Shown here: piece after piece, positions 41,572 through 49,751 of the stretch
Position numbering within the stretch: the stretch's first letter is position 1
How the letters are laid out: the number at the start of each line of letters is the position of its first letter
Assembly: GCA_963759545.1 (NCBI GenBank)
Contig: CAVXAB010000028.1
Span: forward strand, 1-64,000
Direction of reading: 5' to 3'
Length of the DNA: 64,000 nt
Source: Trebonia sp963759545
GTDB taxonomy: Bacteria > Actinomycetota > Actinomycetes > Streptosporangiales > Streptosporangiaceae
Notes under the pieces: generated by a model
What the model saw: the letters and a program-made list of their open reading frames with translations, nothing else
What the model was told of the DNA's origin: nothing
Database searches by the model: none
Translations under genes and position numbers: made by a program

Positions 41572-43872
41572 TCAGGCCTCCTTCGAGCCGTTTGCGGCGT
41601 TGATGGCCCGCCAGACCCGCTGCGGGGAGGTGGGCATGTCGATGTGCGTGACGCCGAGGTGGGACACGGCGTCGATGACCGCGTTCTGCACCGCGGGCGT
41701 CGCGCCGATCGAGCCGGCCTCGCCGATGCCCTTGGCGCCAAGCGGGTTGTAGGACGTGGGGGTCTCCATGTCGACCAGCTCGAAGCTCGGCACCTCGGTC
41801 GCGGACAGGAACGGGTAGTCGGCGAACGTCGCGGTCAGCGGGTTGCCGTCGTCGTCGTAGACGACCTCCTCCAGGAAGGCCTGCGCCGCGCCCTGGGCGA
41901 TGCCGCCGTGCCGCTGGCCCTCGGCGAGCAGCGGGTTGATCACCGTGCCGGCGTCGTCGACGGTCACGATCCGGCGGAAGTACACCTTGCCGGTCTCCGT
42001 GTCGACCTCGACGACCGCCACGTGGGTGCCGAACGGGAACGTTGGCCCTGGCGCGGTGAACACGGAGCGCACGAACAGCCGCTCCGATTCAGCCAGGGAC
42101 GACAGCGGCACCGAGACATCCGGGTCGCCCTTGACAGAGAACGCGCTCGTCTCGGTGTCGAAGACCAGGTCGGAAGGCGCGGCTTCCAGAGTCGACGCCG
42201 CCCGCTCGCGGGCCACGTCGAGCAGTTCGCGTGAGGCCTGTTGCACGGCCGCGCCGCCGAGCTGCAGCGACCGGGAGCCGCCGGTGCCGCCGCCCTTCGG
42301 TACCAGGTCGGTGTCGCCCCACTTGACGGTGATCTTGTCGATCGGGATGCCAAGTTCGTCGCTGACCAGCATGGCCCACACCGTCTGGTGACCCTGGCCG
42401 TGCGGCGAGGTGCCGGTCAGCACGGTGGCGGTGCCGTCGGGATGGACCTCGACAGTACCGTTCTCGTTCGGGCCGCCTGCCTCGCCGCCCGGGCCGGTGA
42501 TCTCGACGTACGAGGACAGGCCAATGCCGAGCTGCAGCGCGTCCCCGTTGGCGCGGCGCTTCGCCTGCTCGGCGAGCAGGCCCTGGTAGTCGGCCGCTTC
42601 CAGGGCCTTCTCAAGGCCGGCCACGTAGTCACCTGAGTCGTACTTCGCCCCGAACGCGGTCGTCAGCGGCTCGGTGAACTTGGGCAGCAGGTTCTTCCGC
42701 CGCACTTCGGCAGGGTCGACCCCGGCCGCGTCGGCGAACAGGTCCATGGCCCGGTCGACCGCGGCGGCGGCCTCGGGACGTCCCGCGCCACGGTAGGCGC
42801 CCACCGGAGTGGTGTTAGTCACCACGGACGTGGACCACGACTCCGCGCGAGGAATGTTGTACGGCCCTGGGGTCATCAGCCTCGTCAGGGACGGCAGGAA
42901 CGCGCCCGCCTTCGGGTACGCGCCGCAGTCCTGGATGATCTCGAGCCGGTAGGCGAGAACGGTGCCGTCCCGCATGCCGCCGATGGTGATCTTCTGCTCC
43001 TGCGCGCGGCCGTGCGGCATCACGAGCAGGTTCTCCATCCGCGTCTCCGACCAGCGCACCGGGCGGCCGAGCTGCATGGCGGCCCAGCAGGTGACCGCGT
43101 GCTCGGCGTCGGCGCCGAACTTGGCGCCGAACGCGCCACCGACGTCGGGCGTGATGACCCGCACCTGCTCGGGCTTGAGACCGAGCATCCCCATGAGGGC
43201 GCCCTTGGTGCCCTGCGCCCCCTGGTTGGGGATCCAGGCGGTCAGCCGCCCGTCCTCGCCCCAGGCGGCGGCGCCCGACCGGCTCTCCATCGGGGCCGGC
43301 GCGACCCGCTGGTTCTGGATGACCTCGGAGACAACGACCTCGCAGCCCTCGAAGAGATCGGGGTTGCCCGCGCTCTCGTCGCCGAACGTGCAGACGACGT
43401 TCGTCCCCGCATCCGCGAAGAGAAGGCCACGCTCGCCGCTCAGCGCCTGGTGCATGGTGGCGACGGCAGGCAGGATGTCGTAGTCGATGTCGACCAGTTC
43501 GATGGCGTCCTCGCCCTGGTACATCTCTTCGGTGATGACTGCCACGACCGGTTCGCCAACGAACCGCACCGTGTCGGTGGCAAGCAGCGGTGCGAGCATC
43601 GCCTGGTTCATGTTCGGCATCATCGGCTTGGACGGGGCGAGTCCGGCCGCCGCGAGGTCCGCGCCGGTGTAGACGGCGATGACCCCCTCGGCTTCCTTCG
43701 CCGCGCTCACGTCGATGCTGCTGATCGTCGCGTGCGCCACCGTCGAGCGGACGAAATGCACGTGGCAGGCGCCGGTCAGCCGCTCGTCCTGCACGTCTTC
43801 TGCGTAGACGCCTCCTGTGGAAAGGAAGCCTGGATCTTCGGTCCGCAGGACCCGGGTGCCGAGTATGCTCAC
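41572..43872 (-). CDS. CoxL-type molybdopterin-binding subunit, form II-like
   Basis: 766 residues. The large subunit of a molybdenum hydroxylase: GGAFGAKFGADAEH binds molybdopterin, and GAKGIGEAGSIG carries the catalytic Glu. The active-site loop reads PVGAYRGAGRPEA, the form II CoxL signature. Form I CO dehydrogenases have AYRCSFR, whose Cys coordinates Cu. It is therefore probably not a true high-activity CO dehydrogenase; the substrate could be another aldehyde, heterocycle or CO at low rate. Gene order here is L-S-M, different from the usual M-S-L (form I) and S-L-M (form II). No cofactor-insertion genes are in the window. Confidence 0.86.
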   Translation of the reverse strand: MSILGTRVLRTEDPGFLSTGGVYAEDVQDERLTGACHVHFVRSTVAHATISSIDVSAAKEAEGVIAVYTGADLAAAGLAPSKPMMPNMNQAMLAPLLATDTVRFVGEPVVAVITEEMYQGEDAIELVDIDYDILPAVATMHQALSGERGLLFADAGTNVVCTFGDESAGNPDLFEGCEVVVSEVIQNQRVAPAPMESRSGAAAWGEDGRLTAWIPNQGAQGTKGALMGMLGLKPEQVRVITPDVGGAFGAKFGADAEHAVTCWAAMQLGRPVRWSETRMENLLVMPHGRAQEQKITIGGMRDGTVLAYRLEIIQDCGAYPKAGAFLPSLTRLMTPGPYNIPRAESWSTSVVTNTTPVGAYRGAGRPEAAAAVDRAMDLFADAAGVDPAEVRRKNLLPKFTEPLTTAFGAKYDSGDYVAGLEKALEAADYQGLLAEQAKRRANGDALQLGIGLSSYVEITGPGGEAGGPNENGTVEVHPDGTATVLTGTSPHGQGHQTVWAMLVSDELGIPIDKITVKWGDTDLVPKGGGTGGSRSLQLGGAAVQQASRELLDVARERAASTLEAAPSDLVFDTETSAFSVKGDPDVSVPLSSLAESERLFVRSVFTAPGPTFPFGTHVAVVEVDTETGKVYFRRIVTVDDAGTVINPLLAEGQRHGGIAQGAAQAFLEEVVYDDDGNPLTATFADYPFLSATEVPSFELVDMETPTSYNPLGAKGIGEAGSIGATPAVQNAVIDAVSHLGVTHIDMPTSPQRVWRAINAANGSKEA

Positions 43873-44033
43873 GCCGTCTTAACTCCTCTTGCAGGCATCG
43901 CGACCTGGTTACGGATGATCGTCAAGGACGATCCAACTCGCCTCCGACTACCCAGGTCAAACCGGAGCGTTCAACCCAGGTTATCGCGAGCGGAGGCATG
44001 CTCCGTTTTTGTGGTCCGTCACAACCTCCAGTT

Positions 44034-44046
44034 GTCACAGTGTGAC
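44034..44046. promoter_or_regulatory. Palindrome GTCACA-G-TGTGAC upstream of coxL
   Basis: A perfect 13-bp palindrome about 165 bp before the CoxL start. Its arms also match part of CRP/FNR-type half sites (TGTGA), in outward order. It is a candidate regulator site for the hydroxylase operon. Confidence 0.35.
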
Positions 44047-44113
44047 TACCTGGGCAAACGGCACTCAGCGCGCGGCTGGAAAACCATCGCTTTCCGCCAT
44101 TGTCTGGCATGAG

Positions 44114-44171
44114 CAAAAGATCTTGGATCGATGAGTACGCGATTGCGACCTCATCAATCCAAGATCTATTG
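44114..44171. repeat. 22-bp imperfect palindrome with AGATCT ends
   Basis: Arms 44114-44135 and 44150-44171 match at 20 of 22 positions around a 14-nt loop. The inner part, TTGGATCGATGAG / CTCATCAATCCAA, is AT-richer than the surroundings. It sits just after the end of the Clp-N/HTH gene, so it may terminate that transcript, or be another extragenic palindrome of the window. Confidence 0.6.
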
Positions 44172-44179
44172 CCCGGAGG

Positions 44180-44914
44180 TCAGTTCGCCTCCTTGCGGGC
44201 CTGGAAGGCGGCTATTTCGGCGGTGATGAGCTCCTCAGCGCGCTCCGCCGGCAGGCCGAGGCCGGTGAAGGCGTCGGTCACCGGCCCACCGCGGGACAGC
44301 ACGCCGAGCAGCAGGTGCTCGGTGCCGATGTAGTTGTGCCCGAGGCGCAGCGCCGATTTCAGTGCTTCCTTGAGCGCGGTCTTGGCGCTCTCGTCGATGG
44401 TCAGGTCGAGCAGTTCGGCCGGGCCGGCCTCCGCCGCCGGCTGGGCGGGGCCTGCCCCGACGGCGGCGTAGACCTGCTCGGGTGTCACGCCGGCGGCGAC
44501 GACTGCCTTCGCGGCCAGGCCACGAGGCTCGGTGAGCAGGGCGGCCGCGAGGTGGGCGGCGCCGACCGGTTCCGGCGCCGCGAGTTTGCCCGCGGCGAGG
44601 AACACCCGGGCGGCGCGGTCGGTGAACCGGGAGAACGGCTTAGCGCCCTTGGGGAACAGGTCGGCCGCCCTCGTCGGCACGAAGCGCTGCTGCGCGGCCT
44701 GCTTCGAGACGCCCATCGCGCCGCCGATCTGGCTCCAGGACAGGCCCGACTTGCGTGCCTGGTCGACGAAGTGGCCGATTAGCGCGTCGGCCTGCTCGTC
44801 CATCTGGGTCGAGACGGCGAACGCGTCCGACACGTTCTCAAGCGGTCCTCCGCCGGGGTGGAGGGCCTTCACGTAGGAGATGAGGTTGTCTAGCGGAACG
44901 GGAAACTCTGCCAT
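44180..44914 (-). CDS. HTH protein with Clp N-terminal repeat domain
   Basis: 244 residues. An N-terminal helix-turn-helix part (ALIGHFVDQARKSGLSWSQIGGAMGVSKQAAQQRF, about 45-78) is followed by two Clp-N repeats (FTDRAARVFLAAGKLA and GHNYIGTEHLLLGVLSRGG), the fold used by ClpA/ClpC to dock adaptors. It lacks AAA+ domains, so it could be a regulator responding to Clp substrates or a decoy adaptor. ATG 44912-44914 is inside a perfect inverted repeat, with a second repeat just upstream, which strongly suggests that it represses itself. Confidence 0.78.
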   Translation of the reverse strand: MAEFPVPLDNLISYVKALHPGGGPLENVSDAFAVSTQMDEQADALIGHFVDQARKSGLSWSQIGGAMGVSKQAAQQRFVPTRAADLFPKGAKPFSRFTDRAARVFLAAGKLAAPEPVGAAHLAAALLTEPRGLAAKAVVAAGVTPEQVYAAVGAGPAQPAAEAGPAELLDLTIDESAKTALKEALKSALRLGHNYIGTEHLLLGVLSRGGPVTDAFTGLGLPAERAEELITAEIAAFQARKEAN

Positions 44915-44937
44915 GCGTCAACTTTACGTTGACGCAT
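44913..44937. promoter_or_regulatory. Operator 1: ATGCGTCAAC-N5-GTTGACGCAT
   Basis: A perfect 10-bp inverted repeat that begins within the start codon of the Clp-N/HTH gene and extends upstream. Its core GTCAAC/GTTGAC is shared with operator 2. Confidence 0.7.
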
Positions 44938-44944
44938 GCTCAAC

Positions 44945-44963
44945 CGTCAACTAGAAGTTGACG
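44945..44963. promoter_or_regulatory. Operator 2: CGTCAACT-N3-AGTTGACG
   Basis: A perfect 8-bp inverted repeat with 3-bp spacer, 8 bp from operator 1 and with the same GTCAAC core. Together they suggest cooperative binding over the promoter and start. Confidence 0.68.
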
Positions 44964-45046
44964 ACCAGATCCAGGCGTCGCCTGCGTACGCGGGCGAAGT
45001 CGGTCGAGGTAGCCGCAGCAGGGGAGGCTGAGGGAAGCGCGGGCGG

Positions 45047-48000
45047 TCAGGCGAAGAGCGCGCGGATGTCGTCCGCCGACAGGCCGGAGGAGAACGCGCC
45101 GTCGCTGTCGATCACCGAGGAGAACAGCTCGGCCTTGCGGGCTTTCAGCGCCATGACCTTCTCCTCGATCGTGCCGGACGCGATCAGCCGGTACACCATC
45201 ACGTTCCTGGTCTGCCCGATGCGGTGCGTCCGGTCGACGGCCTGTGCCTCGGTCGCCGGGTTCCACCAGGGATCGAGCAGGAAGCAGTAGTCCGCCTCGG
45301 TGAGGTTGAGCCCGAAGCCGCCCGCCTTCAGCGAGATCAGGAACACCGGCGCCGTCCCGTCCTTGAACGACGAGATCACCGCCGCCCGGTTGGTCGTCGT
45401 CCCGTCCAGGTAGCAGCATTCGACCCCGGACGCCTCAAGCCGTGCCCGCGCGATCCGCAGGAACCGGGTGAACTGGCTGAACACCAGCGCCCTGTGCCCG
45501 CCGCCCACCACGTCCTCGATCTGCTCAAGCAGCGCGTCGATCTTCGCGGACGGCACGTCCGAGTGCTCCTCGTCGATCAGCCCGGCGTGCAACGACAGCT
45601 GGCGCAGCAGCGTCAGCGAGCGCAGGATGGTGAAGCGGTTGTGGTTGACGTCGCTGAGCAGGCCGAGGACCTTCTGCCGTTCGCGTTGCAGGTGGGTCTG
45701 GTACACCTTCCTGTGCCTTGGGTCCAGCTCGACTTCGAGCACCTGCTCCTGCTTCTCCGGCAGGTCCGCGGCCACCTGCTCCTTGGTCCGCCGCATGATC
45801 AGCGGCCTGATCCGGCGGCGCAACTGCGCGAGCAGGTCGGCGTTGGCCGACTTCTCAATGGGCCGCGCGTAGTAGTCCCTGAACCGCTCGGGATTCGGGA
45901 ACAGCCCAGGTGCCGCGATCGACAGCAGCGACCACAGCTCCATGAGGTTGTTCTCCATCGGCGTGCCGGTGATCGCGACCTTGAACGGCGCCGTCACCCG
46001 GCGTGCGCACTGGTACGCCTTGGACTGGTGGTTCTTGACGTACTGCGCCTCGTCGAGGATCAGTCCGGCCCACTCGTGCCCGCCGTAGGCCTCGAAGTCG
46101 AGCCGCAGCAGCGTGTACGAGGTCACCACCGCGTCGGCCCCGTCGATCACGTCATGCAGCGTGCCGCCGCGGCGGCCGAGCGTGTCGGAGACCGTCACGA
46201 CCTTCAGGTCGGGGGTGAACCGGTGCGCCTCGGCCGACCAGTTCGCAAGCACGGAGGTCGGCGCCACGATGAGAAAAGGAGGAGTCCGAACGACCTCGGC
46301 ATCCTCTCTTCCCCGCACGTCCTTAGCGTGCTGGAGCAGCGCGAGCGTCTGCAGTGTCTTGCCGAGCCCCATGTCATCGGCCAGGATGCCGCCGAGCCCG
46401 TGCGCCCACAGGAACACGAGCCACTGGAACCCCGCCAGCTGATAGGGCCGCAGCTGCGCGTTGAGCGTGGCGGGCAACGGCACGGCGTCGATCTCCTCGA
46501 CGGCGAGCAGCCCGCGCACCTGCTGCTGCCACGCCGCGGCCTGGTGGCCGACCACGCCGAGCCCGGACAGCTCTTCCCACAGGCCCGCCTGAAACCGGCT
46601 GATCCGCAGCGAGCCGTCGGGCTGGTCCTGCAACGAGCGGGCCTCGTCGATCAGCCGCGAGAGCGCGGCGAGCTCCGGCTTGTCCAGCGAGAAGTACGCG
46701 CCGTCGGGGAGCAGCATGTGCGACTGGCCGTGGGCGAGCGCCACGAAGAGATCGGAGAACGGCACCTCACGGCCCTCGACCGTGACCGTGATGCCCAGGT
46801 CGAACCAGTCTCGCTCGCCGTCGAGCTCGCCGGTGGACAGGCCGATCTCCAGCGAGTCGCCGGCCTCGTGGTAGTCGGGCACCCGGCCGGTCAGCTCCAC
46901 GCGCACGCCGTCGCGGCCCTCAAGCAGGGGCAGCACCTCGGTGCTGAACGCCATGGCCTCGAGGCCGCGCAGTTTTTCCCCGGGGGGTGCCCCCCCGGAG
47001 ACTGTCCCCCGGGGGGGCCCCCCCGTACCCCCGATGGGGGGCTCCCGCCCCCCATCCCCCCCGGGTGGTCCCCCCGCAAAGACCGCGGGGAGACCACGTC
47101 GGTCGGTGGCCTCGCGGGGTACGCCCGGCGCGGCCGCGGGGAGCGATAGCCCGGCGAGCACCCGCGCCTCCGCTTCGTTGTCGCGGAACGGGTCGCGGGC
47201 GGCGCCAAGCGCGGCCCGCAGCTCGGTGCCGCCGACGTGGTACGACCATTCCCAGCTGATATCGACGTGGTGGCCACCGGTGTAGGCGGCGCGGACCACG
47301 AGCTCGGGACCAGAGATCTCCGGCGCGGTGAATGAGCCGTCCGATGAGGTCACGGTGGCCTGGCGGCGCAGCCGCGGGTAGTACCTGGACAGGAACGCGG
47401 CCTGCCCGGCTTCCGGCACGACCAGCCGCTCGTCCGCGAGCGCCAGGTGCTGCAGCTGCGCGGGCACCGGATGGGTGAGCCGGGCGAGCCGGAACCTGGT
47501 GAGCTCGCCGTGCGGCGCATGCGCCCGGTCGGCGTAGATGACGCCGTGGCCCTCGGTGCCGACGAAGCGCAGCGGGACGGCGTCCGCGCTGTCCCCGGTC
47601 TTGATGACCGGGGCGATGAGCAGCGTGGTGCCTTCCGTCGTGACGTCCAGGCACAGTTCCGCCGTGCCAGGCGGCGGCACCGTGCCCTGCTTGCCGCGGT
47701 AGACGAAGGGCAGGCCGACCGCGTGCGCCTGCTCGAGCACCGGCCAGAGCTGGCGGGACTCGCACGCGGACAGGTCCAGGTACTTCTGGTCGCCGCCGTA
47801 GGCGGGGGAGGCGTACGCGTAGTAACCGGAATTCTGCGCCGAGCTGGCCCGGTAGAGGGCGTAGAGCTCGTGCAGCAGGCGGACGTGCGCGGCGGGGAAC
47901 TCATCGCGCAGCAGCAGGTAGTCGAGCCGGGACCAGGACAGGTTGCCTGCCACCCAGCCGCCTAGGCGCCCAGGCTGCACCAGCCGCGCCTGGAGCTTGA

Positions 48001-48571
48001 ACTTACGGGTGGCGTCCTCGGCCGCCGGCTCGTGGCGCCCGTTGTCCGTGGAGTAGCTGGGATAGCGGAAGGGCTCGGGCGTGTTCTGCACCAGCGAAAG
48101 CTCGATCGCGAGCGGTGCGTTCGCGGTGACGTCGCCGGCCGCGGACGCGGCGCGGACCTGCGGAGTGGCGAGCAGCGATTCGAGCGACTGCTCCCAGGGC
48201 AGCGTGGACCGGCGGGCCGTGGTCCCGGCCGCCGTGGGCGCGGACAGCAGCGTCTCGTCGGCCGCGGCGAGCACGAGGGCGGCGACATGGACGCAGTTGG
48301 TGCCCTTGGCGCAGCTGCAGTAGCCCTCACGAAACCGCAGCGGGAACCCGGGGGACGCGCGGAACGAGGCGGACACCGTCCTGATCTCCCCGCCCCTGAT
48401 CTCACCGGCACCCTCGCGGACCGTGCCGGTCAGTAGCTGCTGCGACGCCTCCCATGCCATCTGCACGACCGCGCCGCGCTGCACGGCGATGGTGCCGTCC
48501 ACGCAGCCTTCCTGGCCGATCGCCGCCCGAAAGGACGCGAGATCAACGTCCCTGAGCGCCACTCGTTGCAT
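45047..48571 (-). CDS. SNF2/HepA-type helicase with SWIM zinc finger
   Basis: 1174 residues. The SWIM finger is CSCAKGTNCVH near residue 85-95. An SNF2-associated N-terminal half leads to the helicase core: motif I DDMGLGKTLQTLALL, motif II LILDEAQYVKN, motif III AITGTPMENN and motif VI QAVDRTHRIGQ. Such proteins are ATP-driven DNA translocases, probably acting in repair or nucleoprotein remodelling. The frame contains an extra Gly/Pro-rich insert of about 40 residues (about 490-530) coded by a run-rich GC palindrome. The start codon is ATG at 48569-48571; it is divergent from sixA with 77 bp between. Confidence 0.88.
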   Translation of the reverse strand: MQRVALRDVDLASFRAAIGQEGCVDGTIAVQRGAVVQMAWEASQQLLTGTVREGAGEIRGGEIRTVSASFRASPGFPLRFREGYCSCAKGTNCVHVAALVLAAADETLLSAPTAAGTTARRSTLPWEQSLESLLATPQVRAASAAGDVTANAPLAIELSLVQNTPEPFRYPSYSTDNGRHEPAAEDATRKFKLQARLVQPGRLGGWVAGNLSWSRLDYLLLRDEFPAAHVRLLHELYALYRASSAQNSGYYAYASPAYGGDQKYLDLSACESRQLWPVLEQAHAVGLPFVYRGKQGTVPPPGTAELCLDVTTEGTTLLIAPVIKTGDSADAVPLRFVGTEGHGVIYADRAHAPHGELTRFRLARLTHPVPAQLQHLALADERLVVPEAGQAAFLSRYYPRLRRQATVTSSDGSFTAPEISGPELVVRAAYTGGHHVDISWEWSYHVGGTELRAALGAARDPFRDNEAEARVLAGLSLPAAAPGVPREATDRRGLPAVFAGGPPGGDGGREPPIGGTGGPPRGTVSGGAPPGEKLRGLEAMAFSTEVLPLLEGRDGVRVELTGRVPDYHEAGDSLEIGLSTGELDGERDWFDLGITVTVEGREVPFSDLFVALAHGQSHMLLPDGAYFSLDKPELAALSRLIDEARSLQDQPDGSLRISRFQAGLWEELSGLGVVGHQAAAWQQQVRGLLAVEEIDAVPLPATLNAQLRPYQLAGFQWLVFLWAHGLGGILADDMGLGKTLQTLALLQHAKDVRGREDAEVVRTPPFLIVAPTSVLANWSAEAHRFTPDLKVVTVSDTLGRRGGTLHDVIDGADAVVTSYTLLRLDFEAYGGHEWAGLILDEAQYVKNHQSKAYQCARRVTAPFKVAITGTPMENNLMELWSLLSIAAPGLFPNPERFRDYYARPIEKSANADLLAQLRRRIRPLIMRRTKEQVAADLPEKQEQVLEVELDPRHRKVYQTHLQRERQKVLGLLSDVNHNRFTILRSLTLLRQLSLHAGLIDEEHSDVPSAKIDALLEQIEDVVGGGHRALVFSQFTRFLRIARARLEASGVECCYLDGTTTNRAAVISSFKDGTAPVFLISLKAGGFGLNLTEADYCFLLDPWWNPATEAQAVDRTHRIGQTRNVMVYRLIASGTIEEKVMALKARKAELFSSVIDSDGAFSSGLSADDIRALFA
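46975..47096. repeat. G/C-run palindromic insert within the helicase gene
   Basis: About 120 bp made almost only of alternating runs of 5-8 G and C, with internal inverted repeats (for example GGGGGGTGCCCCCC and CCCCCGGGGGGGCCCCCCC). It is a multiple of three in effect, because the long frame stays open. The coded segment, with repeats of GGPP, GGTGGPP and SGGAPP, is low complexity and unlike flanking helicase sequence. It resembles a mobile palindromic element accepted in frame. Confidence 0.65.
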
Positions 48572-48648
48572 CCCATCGAGCCTATCCGCTGATTATTACT
48601 AGCGGGGTATCAAGAGGTGGCCGTCTTGCGTCGGGCTACGGTGGGGTC

Positions 48649-49182
48649 ATGGGGACGGAAGACGCTGGCAGGAAGCTTGTCCTGCTGCGGCACGCGAAGT
48701 CGGACTGGCCCGACGTGCCGGACCACGAGCGCCCGCTCGCCAAGCGCGGCAGGCGGGACGCGCCGGCGGTCGGCCGCTGGCTCGGTGAGTCTGGTTACGT
48801 GCCAGACGCGGTGATCTGCTCGACGGCGCAGCGGGCGCGCCAGACCTGGGAGCTGGTGGCCACGGGGCTGGCGGCGGTCGCTCCTGAGCGAAGCCCCGTC
48901 CCGGTGATCCGCTTCGAGCCACGGGTCTACGAGGCGACGGTGCTTAGCCTGCTGATGCTTGTCCGCGAGTATGACGACGCGTGGCACACCGCGATGATCA
49001 TTGGGCACAACCCGGGACTCGCCGGGCTGGCCGAGGGCCTGGCAAGCCCGGACAACGCGCCGCCGCAGGCGTTCCCGACCGCGGCCGTCGCCGTCCTTGG
49101 CCTAACGGGCCCGTGGGCGGAGACGACGCCGGGTGAGGCCCGGCTGCTCGCGTTCATGGTGCCGGCGGAATTGCGTCACTAA
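48649..49182 (+). CDS. sixA: SixA-type phosphohistidine phosphatase
   Basis: 177 residues. The histidine-phosphatase motif is LLRHAKSDW at residues 11-19, and the second catalytic His is in IIGHNPGL at about 122. Length and the HAKS variant of RHG agree with SixA, which dephosphorylates His residues such as those of phosphorelay or PTS proteins. ATG 48649 follows a purine-poor leader, so the start is moderately sure. The next gene, a Usp, starts 36 nt later. Confidence 0.85.
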   Translation: MGTEDAGRKLVLLRHAKSDWPDVPDHERPLAKRGRRDAPAVGRWLGESGYVPDAVICSTAQRARQTWELVATGLAAVAPERSPVPVIRFEPRVYEATVLSLLMLVREYDDAWHTAMIIGHNPGLAGLAEGLASPDNAPPQAFPTAAVAVLGLTGPWAETTPGEARLLAFMVPAELRH

Positions 49183-49218
49183 CGCGGCGGTGGCGTCAGG
49201 GAAACGTAGACTTTCCCC

Positions 49219-49677
49219 GTGGAGCACGGTGAGTTCGAGCTGGGAACCGACGGGCCTTCTGCGATCCTGGTCGGCGTCGACGATTCCGTGACGGCCCTGC
49301 GCGCCGCCGCCTACACCGCCGGGCTCGCCCGCAGGCAGCGTGCCAGGGTCATCGTGGTCTACGTGTCGCCGATCGCGGGCATGGCCGCGGCCGGACCCGC
49401 CGGGGCGAGCGTGGTCGTCGCGGAGAACGAGGCCTACGAGGAAGTCGCCAAGGAACTGGCAGACCGGGCCGACCTCATGGCCCGCGAGCTCGGCATCTCG
49501 GTCACGTTCGTGACCGCGCACGGCGACCCGTTCCACGAGATCACCCGCGTCGCGATGGAGACGCGGGCGGACGCGATCGTGGTCGGCGCGTCGCTCAAGG
49601 CGGGCCACCGGCTGATGGGCTCCCTGGCGGTCCGCCTGGTCCGGGCAGGCAAATGGCCGGTCACCGTCGTGCCTTAA
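49219..49677 (+). CDS. Universal stress protein, UspA family
   Basis: 152 residues in one Usp domain. The first strand ILVGVDDS, the core IVVVYVSP and the ATP-binding loop VVGASLKAGHRLMGSLAVRLVR (G-2x-G-9x-G/S pattern) are present. GTG 49219 follows a short leader with the inverted repeat GGGAAA-N8-TTTCCC. In actinomycetes such genes often belong to dormancy or hypoxia regulons; here it neighbours the acetate and phosphoketolase genes, but no DosR-like box is clear in front of it. Confidence 0.85.
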   Translation: MEHGEFELGTDGPSAILVGVDDSVTALRAAAYTAGLARRQRARVIVVYVSPIAGMAAAGPAGASVVVAENEAYEEVAKELADRADLMARELGISVTFVTAHGDPFHEITRVAMETRADAIVVGASLKAGHRLMGSLAVRLVRAGKWPVTVVP

Positions 49678-49714
49678 GCGGTAGCGCCGCATTCCCGGCA
49701 AACCGGCTGAGATC

Positions 49715-49741
49715 AGCCTGGTCGCGTTACTCGACCAGGCT
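49715..49741. terminator. Hairpin between convergent usp and ackA
   Basis: A perfect 10-bp stem AGCCTGGTCG / CGACCAGGCT with a 7-nt loop lies between the stops of the stress-protein gene and the acetate kinase gene. It can end transcription from both directions. Confidence 0.65.
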
Positions 49742-49751
49742 TTCGACGGAT

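Noticed and set aside
45224..47149. 641-codon open frame opposite the helicase
   Set aside because: Antisense shadow; the minus-strand frame has all SNF2 motifs.
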